Source: an uncultured Clostridia bacterium
Lineage (GTDB): Bacteria; Bacillota; Clostridia; Oscillospirales; Acutalibacteraceae
Length of the DNA stretch: 64,000 nucleotides
Direction: 5' to 3'
NCBI GenBank assembly: GCA_947627135.1
Contig: CANQUV010000005.1
Location: 1 to 64,000, forward strand
A program made the translations under genes and the position numbers. Of this stretch, positions 29,660 through 39,520 are shown piece by piece (position 1 is the stretch's first letter; each line of letters begins with the position of its first letter). The notes below the pieces were generated by a model, which saw nothing but the letters and a program-made list of their open reading frames with translations, did not search any database and was not told where the DNA came from.

Positions 29660-29705
29660 ACCTGTCCATAATCAAGTTGAAACTTGAAAAGGACAGGTGC
29701 TTTTT
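29660..29705 (+). terminator. Hairpin between ispE and spoIIR
   Basis: CACCTGTCC (29660-29668) pairs with GGACAGGTG (29691-29699). A smaller CAAGTT/AACTTG hairpin lies in the loop, and CTTTTT follows. The AAGGACAGG that would be the spoIIR Shine-Dalgarno is inside the 3' arm. Confidence 0.75.
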
Positions 29706-30314
29706 ATGAAATTATTAAAATCAAAATTATTATTAAAATCATTTTGCTGTGCTTTTGTACTTACAGTAATGCTTACTTTAATTCCCTTTGAAGCAAGTTG
29801 TCAGGAGATTCAAAAGGATGTTTTCAGACTTCATATTCTTGCAAATTCCGATAGTGAAGAAGACCAGAAATTAAAGCTTAAAGTAAGAGATGAAATTTTA
29901 AAGTACACGGAAGATTTTTATAAATCATCAAATTCAAAAGAAGAGTCGATAAAAATTACTTCCGAACATCTTCAGATGATAGCAAATAAAGCAAAAGAAA
30001 TAGTTTTTGAAAACGGATATGACTATCAGGTAAAAGCAAGAATTGCAGATGTTTATTTTAATACAAGAACTTATGAAAAAGTAACGATGCCTTCAGGAAC
30101 TTATAAGGCTTTGCAAATAGAAATAGGAAAAGCGGAAGGAAAAAATTGGTGGTGTGTAATGTATCCGTCTTTGTGCGTAGGTGCATCAGCAAATTATAAG
30201 GAACTGAAAGATAATATGAATGAAAATGAATATAATCTTTTAACATCAGAAAAGACAGAATATAAATTTAAAATTATAGAATATTTTGAAAAAATAAAGT
30301 CATTTTTTCTGTAA
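29706..30314 (+). CDS. spoIIR: Stage II sporulation protein R
   Basis: Forespore-to-mother-cell signal protein needed to activate SpoIIGA and hence sigma-E. The protein (202 residues from the ATG at 29706) has an N-terminal membrane/signal helix (about 9-30). The family motifs FRLHILANSDSEEDQKLKLKVRD and GKNWWCVMYPSLC are clear (first motif shown in part). The frame is also open to a GTG at 29697, but that codon is in the hairpin arm. No clear sigma-F promoter was recognised. Its presence implies sporulation ancestry. Confidence 0.94.
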   Translation: MKLLKSKLLLKSFCCAFVLTVMLTLIPFEASCQEIQKDVFRLHILANSDSEEDQKLKLKVRDEILKYTEDFYKSSNSKEESIKITSEHLQMIANKAKEIVFENGYDYQVKARIADVYFNTRTYEKVTMPSGTYKALQIEIGKAEGKNWWCVMYPSLCVGASANYKELKDNMNENEYNLLTSEKTEYKFKIIEYFEKIKSFFL

Positions 30315-30399
30315 TGAGCTTTTTATGGTACAGTAAATATGTTATTATATAAATAAAGTTTTTAAAACTAAAATTAATAATCTTTTGAGGTGAATGGTT

Positions 30400-31134
30400 A
30401 TGAAATTTTATAAGCCTGATGGAACCAAAATAACAGAATGGAAAGAGTTTGTTGAATTTTATAATTCCTGTTATTATTTAAATGGAGAAAAGGTAAAAGG
30501 CGCTTCTGGTAAATTTGTTATTCAAAACAGTATATATGCAGAAAGAGAAATCGAAAAATTGATAAAAAAAGGTATAAAAAATGAGATTGATATAGTTCAT
30601 ATTCTTGCATGGAAAATCGGTAAAATAAAACATAAAGAAAGTGATAAAAACAATAAGTTTGAATATTGTAAAGATTGGGCAAATGCTGAAAAATTCCAAA
30701 TAAAACTCTATGGAGAAAACTTTGATGTAAGAGGTTTAATAAATTATATTATTGATAAAAAAGATTCCTTAATAATAGAGTCAGAGAAAAATCCACAGTC
30801 TGTTATAGAGAAACTTAAGAATAATTCACCTGACGGCATTGGTACAGTATATTTGATAACTCTTTTATATTTTATTTCAAAAGGTACATATCCGATATAT
30901 GATCGTTTTGCCATGATGGCTGTTAATGCAATAATTGGTGATATTAAACCCGGACAAACGGTCAAATATGAGCAATTACCGGGAAAAAACAGCAAAAATT
31001 TTCCTAATGTGATAAAAAAATATGAAGAAAACTATGTAGTTAAACTTAAAAATATTTTTGGTGATGAATACAAAAATACCAGAGATATAGACAGAGCCTT
31101 ATGGGTTTACGGACATCTTTTTAAGAGTAATTAA
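30400..31134 (+). CDS. Hypothetical protein with PIYDRFAMMAV motif
   Basis: Not recognised. The protein is 244 residues, Lys-rich and soluble, with no signal peptide or membrane segment. The segment DGIGTVYLITLLYFISKGTYPIYDRF resembles the helix-rich region near a YPIYDR motif seen in some helix-hairpin-helix or OGG-fold-like proteins, but a function cannot be claimed. TTGAGGTG gives good spacing to the ATG at 30400 (a second ATG at 30394 is too close). It lies between spoIIR and addB with no overlap, so it may be independently transcribed. Codon use is AT-rich like its neighbours. Confidence 0.75.
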   Translation: MKFYKPDGTKITEWKEFVEFYNSCYYLNGEKVKGASGKFVIQNSIYAEREIEKLIKKGIKNEIDIVHILAWKIGKIKHKESDKNNKFEYCKDWANAEKFQIKLYGENFDVRGLINYIIDKKDSLIIESEKNPQSVIEKLKNNSPDGIGTVYLITLLYFISKGTYPIYDRFAMMAVNAIIGDIKPGQTVKYEQLPGKNSKNFPNVIKKYEENYVVKLKNIFGDEYKNTRDIDRALWVYGHLFKSN

Positions 31135-31193
31135 AAATTTATAAAAATGGTTTTATATATAAATATATAAAATATACATAAGGGGAATAACTG

Positions 31194-34100
31194 ATGCTTA
31201 AATTTATTTTAGGTAAAAGCGGAACAGGCAAAACCTCATACATTAAAAATCACTTTACAGAGCTCTGTAAAAAAGGCAATAAAAAGCTGATGATGATTGT
31301 GCCTGACCAAAGCTCATTTGAAACTGAAAAAAGCTTTCTAAAGCTGTTAGGTCCAAAGCTTTGCAGAAATGTTCAGGTGTTTGGATTTTCCCGTTTGTGC
31401 GAGTATATTTTTACACAGACTTGCAATTTCAGAAATAATCCGATAGATGACGGAACCAGAAAAATAATAATGAGCCTTGCCATTGAGCAGGTGTCGGATA
31501 GTTTAGAACTTTTTTCCCAAAAAAGAGGCAGGACTTCCTTAATTGATTTAATGACACATTCTTATAAGGAGTGTGCAAAATGCAATATTACACCCGATAT
31601 GCTTTTAGAAACTGCAAATGCAGTAGAAGAGGAAACTCTTTCTAAAAAGCTCAAGGAAACTGCTTATGTTTTAAAAGCCTATGACTCAATTATTTCAAAT
31701 ACATATATCGACCCTTGCGAGGACTTAACAAAAGCCTGTAATATTTTGCAGGAGAACAATATTTTTGCAGATTTTACAATTGCACTTGACTCATTCAGCG
31801 GTTTTACTTCTCAACAATATTCAGTAATAGAATGTTTAATGAAAGACAGTGAAAATTTTTATGTGGCTTTAACTTTAGACCCTGATGAAGATTTACCGTC
31901 AGACTGTTTTAAAACTACATTTGAAACCAAAAACAGAATTTTTAATATAGCGCAAAGAAATTCAGTTAAAACAGAAGCACCGTTTTTATGCGAAAAAAAT
32001 CACAGAATAAAATTCCCCGAACTTAATTATTTGGAAGAAAATATTTACCGTAATTTAAAAACACTGTATCAAGAAATCCCAAACGATTTACATATAGTAA
32101 AATGCAGCGATATTTACGAAGAAGCAGACTTTGTTTCAAATAACATAAAAAAACTTGTTTCAGAAGATAATTTAAGATATAAAGACATAGCGATAATTTG
32201 CAGAAAAGCAGAAAAATATACTAATTATGTGTTGTCTGCATTTGAAAAGAATGACATTCCCTGTTTTACTGATTATCCTGAAGATATTTATATAAAACCG
32301 GTTATACGTCTTGTTTGTTCAGCATTTTCCTGTATAATAAATAATTTTGATAGAGAAGATGTATTGTCTCTTTTAAAAACAGGATTAACGGATAACACTT
32401 TTGAAGAAATTGCAGTTTTTGAAAATTATATTTTCGTTTGGAATATTAACCGTAACGATTTTAAAAGTGAGTTTAAAAATAATCCCAGAGGATTTTCTTC
32501 AGTTTTTTCTGATAACGATAAAACCGAGCTTGATATTGCAGAAAAGGTGAGAAATTCTGTAATTTTTCCTCTTGATTCTTTTAAGGAAAAATGTAAAGAG
32601 TCAACTGGAATGGAAATTTCTAAAGCTGTCTACGAGCTTTTATTATCTCTAAATGTGCCCGATAGTCTTGATAAATTATATAATGAACTTGAATTGCAGG
32701 GTAAAAAGGACCTTGCTGCACAGCAAATAAGACTTTGGAATATTTTAATGAGCGTTCTTGATAAAATGACGGCAGTCCTTAATAATACAAGAATTTCTGC
32801 TAAAAAATATTTTGAGTTACTGTCAATTCAGTTTGAAAATGTTCAAATATCAGAAATACCACAAAGTATGGACAGCGTTCAGTTCGGCGATGCACAAAGA
32901 ATTCGACTTGACAGTGTAAAGGCAGTTTTCATAATAGGTGCAAATGAGGGAGAATTTCCGTCAATACCGTCCATATCAGGAGTATTCACCGAAACGGAGC
33001 GTAAACAGCTGGCGCTGGTCGACCTGCCATTTCAGGATTCGGCAGAGGAAATATCATTCCACGAAAAATTCCTTGTATATTCATGTTTGTCAGCGCCTTC
33101 AGAGAAACTCTGGGTTATTTATACTTCTGTAAATTCAGAGGGAGATTCTCTATCGCCTTCCGAATTTATTGTTGATATGCTTAATATTTTTCCGAAAATA
33201 AAAATTTTGGAGCCTGCATTGGAAAGTGTTGAAAATAAGATATGGTCTGAAATATCGGCTTTTGATTATTTTGCAAAAACTTATAAGATGAAATCAGATT
33301 TTCATAATCAGCTCAAAAATTATTTTTCTGGAAACGAAAAATATTCTTCAAGGATAACTACAATTGAAAGAGTTTTGGAAAATAAGCCAATAAGACTTGA
33401 AAAAAAAGAAATTGCTGAAAAATTGTTCGGCAATAACCTGAATCTTTCTGCAACACAAATAGAAAAATTTAATCTTTGTGCATTTCAGTACTTTTGTACA
33501 TACGGATTAAAGGTCAAGGAAAGAAAGCCTGCCGCCATAGACGGACTTGAATTCGGTACAATAACTCACTATTTTTTTGAAAAGTTCTTAAAAATGCATC
33601 CTAAAGAATCATTAAAGGATTTAACAGTTGATTGCATAAAGAAAGACATAGATAAAATATATAAGAATTACGCCGATGAAAATCTTGGTGGATTAGAGAA
33701 TAAAACAAAGAGATTTTTAAATTTGTTTGAAAGAATGAAAGATAACTCCCTTGAGCTTATACTACATATAATTTCAGAGCTGACGCAAAGTGACTTTAAA
33801 CCTGTTGATTTTGAATTAAAAATCGGTGGAGACATTAAAGCCTATACATTGAAACTGCCAACGGGACACAATGTGTCTATTATAGGAAGTGTCGACAGAG
33901 TAGATTTAATGGATAAGAACGGCAAAAAATATATCCGAGTTGTGGACTATAAAACGAGTAAAAAGGATTTTTCTTTGTCAGATGTTTTATACGGACTTAA
34001 TTTGCAAATGTTAATTTATCTCCATGCAATTGAGCAAAACGGTGCGGAGCGTTACGGAGAAAATATAATACCGTCAGGAGTTTTATATTTAAATTCAACT

Positions 34101-34553
34101 GCGAATCCTGTAAATGTTAAAGCAGGAGCAGACAGAAGTGAAATTGAAAAAGACCTTTCTGCAAATCTGAAAATGAACGGACTTGTGCTTAATGATATTG
34201 AAGTAGTAGAGGGTATGGATAAAACAGGAGAGGGAAAATATATACCGGTCAGTGTAAAAAGCGGAATCCCAGCCGCATCTAAAAGTCTGGCGAGCATAGA
34301 GCAAATGGGACATATATTTACTAAAATAGATGAAATAATAAAAAAAATGGCAGATAATTTATACAGCGGAGATATTTCTGCCAAACCCATTAAAGGAAAA
34401 TCTTATAACGGTTGCGAATACTGCTTGTACAGTTCGGTTTGTAATTATAGAAACGGTAAGAGCAAATATAACTATGCAGAAGATTTTAAAGCAAAAGAAG
34501 TTATGGAAAAACTAAATGAAGAATATGGGAGGGAAGAGAGTAAAAATGAGTAG
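31194..34553 (+). CDS. addB: ATP-dependent nuclease subunit B (AddB)
   Basis: Subunit of the AddAB helicase-nuclease that processes double-strand breaks for RecA. The 1119-residue protein starts with the Walker A LGKSGTGKT (residues about 6-13). Its C-terminal nuclease domain has the RVVDYKTSKKDFS motif. Four cysteines that usually hold a 4Fe-4S cluster are visible (FNLCAFQYFC region and GCEYCLYSSVC). AAGGGGA precedes the ATG. It overlaps addA by 8 bases. Confidence 0.93.
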   Translation: MLKFILGKSGTGKTSYIKNHFTELCKKGNKKLMMIVPDQSSFETEKSFLKLLGPKLCRNVQVFGFSRLCEYIFTQTCNFRNNPIDDGTRKIIMSLAIEQVSDSLELFSQKRGRTSLIDLMTHSYKECAKCNITPDMLLETANAVEEETLSKKLKETAYVLKAYDSIISNTYIDPCEDLTKACNILQENNIFADFTIALDSFSGFTSQQYSVIECLMKDSENFYVALTLDPDEDLPSDCFKTTFETKNRIFNIAQRNSVKTEAPFLCEKNHRIKFPELNYLEENIYRNLKTLYQEIPNDLHIVKCSDIYEEADFVSNNIKKLVSEDNLRYKDIAIICRKAEKYTNYVLSAFEKNDIPCFTDYPEDIYIKPVIRLVCSAFSCIINNFDREDVLSLLKTGLTDNTFEEIAVFENYIFVWNINRNDFKSEFKNNPRGFSSVFSDNDKTELDIAEKVRNSVIFPLDSFKEKCKESTGMEISKAVYELLLSLNVPDSLDKLYNELELQGKKDLAAQQIRLWNILMSVLDKMTAVLNNTRISAKKYFELLSIQFENVQISEIPQSMDSVQFGDAQRIRLDSVKAVFIIGANEGEFPSIPSISGVFTETERKQLALVDLPFQDSAEEISFHEKFLVYSCLSAPSEKLWVIYTSVNSEGDSLSPSEFIVDMLNIFPKIKILEPALESVENKIWSEISAFDYFAKTYKMKSDFHNQLKNYFSGNEKYSSRITTIERVLENKPIRLEKKEIAEKLFGNNLNLSATQIEKFNLCAFQYFCTYGLKVKERKPAAIDGLEFGTITHYFFEKFLKMHPKESLKDLTVDCIKKDIDKIYKNYADENLGGLENKTKRFLNLFERMKDNSLELILHIISELTQSDFKPVDFELKIGGDIKAYTLKLPTGHNVSIIGSVDRVDLMDKNGKKYIRVVDYKTSKKDFSLSDVLYGLNLQMLIYLHAIEQNGAERYGENIIPSGVLYLNSTANPVNVKAGADRSEIEKDLSANLKMNGLVLNDIEVVEGMDKTGEGKYIPVSVKSGIPAASKSLASIEQMGHIFTKIDEIIKKMADNLYSGDISAKPIKGKSYNGCEYCLYSSVCNYRNGKSKYNYAEDFKAKEVMEKLNEEYGREESKNE

Positions 34554-37500
34554 AAACTGGACAGAAAATCAGCGTAATGCAATTTATGCAACTAACGGTT
34601 CCGTACTTGTTTCAGCGGCAGCAGGTTCCGGAAAAACAGCAGTGCTGGTAGAAAGAATTATAAATCTCATTACCCGAACAGAATCTCCGGTGGATGTAGA
34701 CAGACTTCTTGTTGTAACATTTACCCGTCCGGCAGCAGCCGAAATGAAAGAACGAGTTACAAAAGCTTTAAATAAATTGTTAAGCAAAGACCCTTTTAAT
34801 AAAAACCTGTTAATACAAAAGCAAAAAATATATAAAGCGTCTATTTCAACAATAGACAGCTTTTGCATAGATATAGCCAGGGAATATTTTTATTTGTTAA
34901 ATATTAAGCAAGACTTCAGAATAGCTGACGACAACGAACTTTCGGTATTAAAAAATGACGCTATGGAAGATACTCTTGAACATTTTTATAATGAAGACAG
35001 CAGAGATTTTAACCTGCTTGTAAAATCCTTTTCAAGTCCTAAAAACGATAAAACAATTGAAGATGTAATAGACAGGATTTACAATTTTTTGCTTTCCCAT
35101 CCTTTTCCTGATGCATGGCAGTCTGAAAAGCTGTCAATGTATGATAATTACAGTGATGTAACGGAAACGGTATGGGGAAAAGAAATAATAAATTATACTA
35201 AATCGGCAGTAGAATACGGTATGGATACCTGTACATACGCATTATCTTTAATTGACGCTGAACCTTTGCTTATGGACAGCACACCTCATAAAATTCTTAC
35301 AGCGTATAAAAGCGACCTTGAAAAAATATCACTTTTGTTAAAAGAAAAAAACTGGGATAAAATAGCTTTAGCTGTAAATGAATTTGAGTTCGGCAATTTC
35401 AGGTTCCCAAAAAAGTTTGAAAATGATGAATTGAAGAATCAGTTAAAGATTTTAAGAGAAAATGTAAAAGATACAATATTGTTAATTAAAAATTTGTTTT
35501 GCTGGAATAATGAGGAATGTAAAGCTGATATAGCTTATTTGTATCCTATTGTAAGAAAGCTTTTCCAGTGTGTAAATTATTACAGAAACAAGATAGAGGA
35601 ATATAAGCTTCAAAAAAATATAGCCGATTTTTCAGATATTGAGCATTATATAATCAGACTGTTTGTAAAAGGATATGATGAAAGTAAAAGGCCTATTCTT
35701 ACAGATACGGCAAAAGAAGTCTCAAAAAGATTTGACTACATAATGGTGGATGAATGTCAAGATGTAAACGAAGTTCAGGATCTTATTTTTAGGGCAATAA
35801 GCAAAGACGAAAAAAATTTGTTTATGGTAGGGGATGTCAAGCAAAGTATTTACGGATTTCGTCAGGCAATGCCGGAGATTTTTCTTTCCAGAAAAGACTC
35901 TTACAAAATTTATAATGCAAAAGAGGAAAACTATCCATCAAAAATTATCCTTGATAAAAATTTCAGAAGTAAAAAAGGTATTGCTCATGCAGTAAACTTC
36001 ATATTTTCACATCTTATGTCAAAAGAAGTTGGAGATATGCAGTATTCAGATGAAGAAATATTAAACGCTGCCGCAGAATATCCGGATACACAGGATATTG
36101 CTCTGAATTTTGCTTTAATTGACAGAGATGATTTTTCAGATGATATTGATTTTACAGTATTGGAAGCAAGATATATTGCTCTTAAAATTCAAGAAATGGT
36201 TTTATCTAAATATCAGATAACAGAAAACAAAAAACAGAGAGATATAAGATACAGCGATTTTGCAATTTTGTTAAGAAGTACAAGCAAAACAGCAGAAATA
36301 TATGTAAATGAGCTGATGAAAATGGGAATTCCTGCATATTCAGAAACAAAAGGCAGTTTTTTTGAAGCTGACGAAATTAAAGTTATGCTTAATTTTTTGC
36401 GTGTACTTGACAATCCTGTATGTGATATTCCTCTTTTGTCAGTTATGATGAGCCCAATTTACGGATTTACGGCAGACGAAATGGCAGAAATAAAATGCAG
36501 CGGAAAATTTTATAATCTGTATTCGGCAGTTTTTTCTTATGCAGAGAGAAACGGAGGTAAATCATCAGAATTTATAAAAGAAATATCAAATTTACGCACC
36601 TTTTCCGTAACAAACAGAGTTGAAGATCTAATAAGAGAAATTTATAATATTACAGGTTATAAATCGATTATAAGCGCAGTAGAAGAAAGACCAAATGCCG
36701 TTAAAAATTTGAATCTGCTCTGCGAATATGCGTCTCAGTATGAATCAAATGGTTACAAAGGACTTTCGGCTTTTATTCATTACCTTGATAAAATCAAAGA
36801 GTGCGGTTCTGATTTTGAGGCAGGTTCACTTGTAAACGGTGAAATTACTAATACCGTACAGATAATGAGTATTCATAAAAGTAAAGGTCTTGAATTTCCC
36901 ATTTGTTTTTTAGCGGCGACCTCAAAGGTTTTCAATAAAAAGGATTTAAGAAAAGATGTTTTGCTTCATTCCGATTTGGGTATAGGTATAAGAAAAAGAG
37001 AAAATCTTTGCCGATATACTACAATGCCCAGAGAAGGCGTTGCATTGGAAATTTCAAAGACCCGTATGTCCGAGGAATTAAGAGTTTTATATGTGGCTTT
37101 AACAAGGGCAAAGGAAAAACTTTATATTATAAATTCTCAAAAAAATCCTTTAAGATATCTTGAAAAGCTGTCACTTGAAATTAATACAGGAGGTAATATA
37201 TCGACCTATTCCGTCAAAAACGCTGCGTCTCTTTCTGATTGGATATTTATGTGTCTGCTTGCATATACATCCTTTACAGGTAATTTAAAAGACGAAATTA
37301 AGAAAATGGTACCTGTTCAAAAACAATCTTTGGAATTTGAAAATGATAAGTATCCATGGAATATTATGTATATAAATAAAGAGGTATGTGACCTGGAAAA
37401 TTTCGAGGGCATTATTTCCCCGGAAATTTTTACTGACAACGATTATTTATTATCAGAACCTGACAGAGAATTTATAGAAGTTCTTAAAGAGAGGATAAAT

Positions 37501-38142
37501 TTCAAATACAAATATTCGCCTTTAGTAAAACTTCCAACAAAAGTTTCGGCCTCTGATATTGCCCATAAGGATGCAGAAAAGTTTTTCTCAAAAATTTTGC
37601 AAAGACCTAATTTTATATCTAAGGATATTTTAACTGCAACTGAAAAAGGAACAGCTTTTCATAAGTTTTTGCAGTATTGTGATTTTGCAAATGCAAAAGA
37701 AAATGCTGAAAAAGAAATAAACCGACTGCAAAGTTTAAACTATCTATCAGAAGCTGAAGCACAGGCAATTTCCGATGATGAAGTTTCAAGCTTTATGAAA
37801 AGTACTATTGCACAAAAAATTCTTAAATCAAAAGAAGTGTTAAGAGAATTTCGATTTATGACATATATTAATGCAAAGGATTTTGATAATACAGTTTCCA
37901 AAGAGTTTGCGGAAGAAAAAATTCTGCTGCAAGGAGCTATCGACCTTGCATTTGAAGATGAAGGAGAGCTTGTAATCGTAGATTATAAAACAGATAAAGT
38001 AAAGAATTTAGACAGACTGAAAGAAATGTACACAAAACAGCTTTCACTATATAAAATAGCAATTGAAAGCTGTACTGATTATAAGGTGAAGAAATGCATA
38101 ATTTTTTCACTTTATCTTGAAGATTATATTACTGTTAATTAA
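34546..38142 (+). CDS. addA: ATP-dependent helicase/nuclease subunit A (AddA)
   Basis: UvrD-type helicase plus RecB-like nuclease, partner of AddB. The protein (about 1198 residues from the ATG at 34546) has Walker A AAAGSGKTAVLVERI near the N-terminus, the Walker B DECQDVNEVQ region, MGDVKQSIYGFR-type motif III, IMSIHKSKGLEFP, and the nuclease motif LVIVDYKTDK near the end. The ATG at 34546 lies just inside the addB stop and has GGGAGG upstream; an open extension to 34516 is unlikely to be used. Confidence 0.94.
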   Translation: MSRNWTENQRNAIYATNGSVLVSAAAGSGKTAVLVERIINLITRTESPVDVDRLLVVTFTRPAAAEMKERVTKALNKLLSKDPFNKNLLIQKQKIYKASISTIDSFCIDIAREYFYLLNIKQDFRIADDNELSVLKNDAMEDTLEHFYNEDSRDFNLLVKSFSSPKNDKTIEDVIDRIYNFLLSHPFPDAWQSEKLSMYDNYSDVTETVWGKEIINYTKSAVEYGMDTCTYALSLIDAEPLLMDSTPHKILTAYKSDLEKISLLLKEKNWDKIALAVNEFEFGNFRFPKKFENDELKNQLKILRENVKDTILLIKNLFCWNNEECKADIAYLYPIVRKLFQCVNYYRNKIEEYKLQKNIADFSDIEHYIIRLFVKGYDESKRPILTDTAKEVSKRFDYIMVDECQDVNEVQDLIFRAISKDEKNLFMVGDVKQSIYGFRQAMPEIFLSRKDSYKIYNAKEENYPSKIILDKNFRSKKGIAHAVNFIFSHLMSKEVGDMQYSDEEILNAAAEYPDTQDIALNFALIDRDDFSDDIDFTVLEARYIALKIQEMVLSKYQITENKKQRDIRYSDFAILLRSTSKTAEIYVNELMKMGIPAYSETKGSFFEADEIKVMLNFLRVLDNPVCDIPLLSVMMSPIYGFTADEMAEIKCSGKFYNLYSAVFSYAERNGGKSSEFIKEISNLRTFSVTNRVEDLIREIYNITGYKSIISAVEERPNAVKNLNLLCEYASQYESNGYKGLSAFIHYLDKIKECGSDFEAGSLVNGEITNTVQIMSIHKSKGLEFPICFLAATSKVFNKKDLRKDVLLHSDLGIGIRKRENLCRYTTMPREGVALEISKTRMSEELRVLYVALTRAKEKLYIINSQKNPLRYLEKLSLEINTGGNISTYSVKNAASLSDWIFMCLLAYTSFTGNLKDEIKKMVPVQKQSLEFENDKYPWNIMYINKEVCDLENFEGIISPEIFTDNDYLLSEPDREFIEVLKERINFKYKYSPLVKLPTKVSASDIAHKDAEKFFSKILQRPNFISKDILTATEKGTAFHKFLQYCDFANAKENAEKEINRLQSLNYLSEAEAQAISDDEVSSFMKSTIAQKILKSKEVLREFRFMTYINAKDFDNTVSKEFAEEKILLQGAIDLAFEDEGELVIVDYKTDKVKNLDRLKEMYTKQLSLYKIAIESCTDYKVKKCIIFSLYLEDYITVN

Positions 38143-38167
38143 AATCAAAGTTTTGGTAAAAAATTTT

Positions 38168-38235
38168 AAAGTTTTTTGATAGCTTTCTTCAAAAAAGCCG
38201 GCAAAATCGAGGGGAGGGATCCTGTTACAATCATT
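38168..38235 (+). repeat. Dispersed hairpin element, copy C (degenerate)
   Basis: Begins shortly after the addA stop with AAAGTTTTTTG, then an imperfect GCTTTCTTCAAAAAAGC hairpin, then a diverged GAGGGGAGGGATCC part. It lacks the clean GGGCGAGGAGCCC block, so it looks like an eroded copy. Confidence 0.6.
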
Positions 38236-38269
38236 TACCGAGAAGAAAAAATATAAATAATAAAAAAAT

Positions 38270-38296
38270 AATCGGGCGACCATTGTTCGCCCGATT
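38270..38296 (-). terminator. Terminator of pyrB
   Basis: A 10-bp stem (38270-38279 with 38287-38296). On the minus strand it is followed by a T-rich tract (ATTTTTTTA), consistent with ending pyrB. Confidence 0.8.
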
Positions 38297-38313
38297 GCTT
38301 TAAAATTATTAAA

Positions 38314-39384
38314 TTATTCAATTATATGGTCGCAGTAATTACACATTAAGTGACCGTCGTTTCCATAATGACAGTGCCTTTTTAAATAACTCTCTGTTGA
38401 TGTAATGCAGTTTTTGTTTCTGCATCTGCTGTTTGTAAGCTGTGGCTTATAATAATCAAAGGAAAAGTCTTTATCATTAAGCAAAAGATATATTAAAGCC
38501 ATTCTTCCATACATTCCGTAAACTGCCTGTTTAAAATAGCAGGCTCGTGGATCGTCGTCAACATTGACATCAATTTCATCAACTCTTGGAAGAGGATGAA
38601 GTACTACCATATCTTTTTTAGCCAGTGCCATTTTGTTTGTATCAAGAACGAAAATACCTTTTTGTTCTTCGTATTCCTTTTGTGTTAAAAATCTTTCCTG
38701 CTGAATTCTTGTCATATATAATACATCAAGATCAGGTATTGCTTCCTTAAGGCTTCTTACCTCTTTGTATCCACATCCGGCTTTTTTCAAAGTGTCCTTT
38801 ATATACTGAGGAATTGTAAGCGCTTTTGTTGAAATAAGTACAAATTTATTATTTTCAAAATGAGACATTGTTTTTATAAGTGAGTGTACTGTTCTTCCGT
38901 TTAATAAATCACCGCATAAACCAATAGTCAGATCAGTAAGTCTGCCTTTTTCGTTGCTTAAAGTAATAACATCAGTTAAAGTTTGTGTGGGGTGAAAATG
39001 TCCGCCGTCGCCGCCGTTTATTACCGGAACTGCACTGAACATTGACGCAGCTCTTGCAGAACCCTCCGCAGGATGACGCATAGCTATAATATCTGCATAA
39101 CCGCTTACAATTGTAATCGTATCTTTTAAATTTTCTCCCTTTGCGACAGACGAATTCATAGGGTTGTCGAATCCGATGGTTCTTCCGCCTAATCTAAGCA
39201 TCGCAGTCTGAAAAGACATTTGTGTTCTTGTACTGGGTTCATAAAATAAGGTGGCAAGAATTTTACCATCGCAAGCATGCTGATATTTTTCCGGATTTTT
39301 CATAATATCCTCTGAAAGAGATATAACCTTTTCAAGCTGGCTTTTGTTTAGACTCTCTAAATCAATAATGTGTTTTTCTTTCAT
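38314..39384 (-). CDS. pyrB: Aspartate carbamoyltransferase with fused PyrI-like zinc tail
   Basis: Joins carbamoyl phosphate and aspartate in pyrimidine synthesis. Residues 1-305 form a normal catalytic chain: STRTQMSF at 51-58, K82 in VAKGEN, HPTQTLTD at 131-138 and HPLPRVDEI at 263-271. Residues about 312-356 are extra and carry C321-x4-C326-x21-C348-x2-C351. That matches the zinc ligand pattern of the E. coli regulatory chain PyrI (C-x4-C-x23-C-x2-C), without its allosteric domain. A promoter precedes it on the minus strand. Start ATG; the upstream site is weak. Confidence 0.95.
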   Translation of the reverse strand: MKEKHIIDLESLNKSQLEKVISLSEDIMKNPEKYQHACDGKILATLFYEPSTRTQMSFQTAMLRLGGRTIGFDNPMNSSVAKGENLKDTITIVSGYADIIAMRHPAEGSARAASMFSAVPVINGGDGGHFHPTQTLTDVITLSNEKGRLTDLTIGLCGDLLNGRTVHSLIKTMSHFENNKFVLISTKALTIPQYIKDTLKKAGCGYKEVRSLKEAIPDLDVLYMTRIQQERFLTQKEYEEQKGIFVLDTNKMALAKKDMVVLHPLPRVDEIDVNVDDDPRACYFKQAVYGMYGRMALIYLLLNDKDFSFDYYKPQLTNSRCRNKNCITSTESYLKRHCHYGNDGHLMCNYCDHIIE

Positions 39385-39412
39385 TCAATCATCTGCTTTC
39401 AATATTTTCTCT

Positions 39413-39441
39413 ATTTTATCAAAATTTGACTTAAAATACAA
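39413..39441 (-). promoter_or_regulatory. Promoter of pyrB
   Basis: On the minus strand: TTGTAT (39436-39441), 17-base spacer, TAAAAT (39413-39418). Confidence 0.6.
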
Positions 39442-39520
39442 TATTTATTTCTTAAAATATAATGTGAATAAAAAATAAAAAAAGTTTGTGACACATATAA
39501 TATTTTAAGGAGATGATAAT

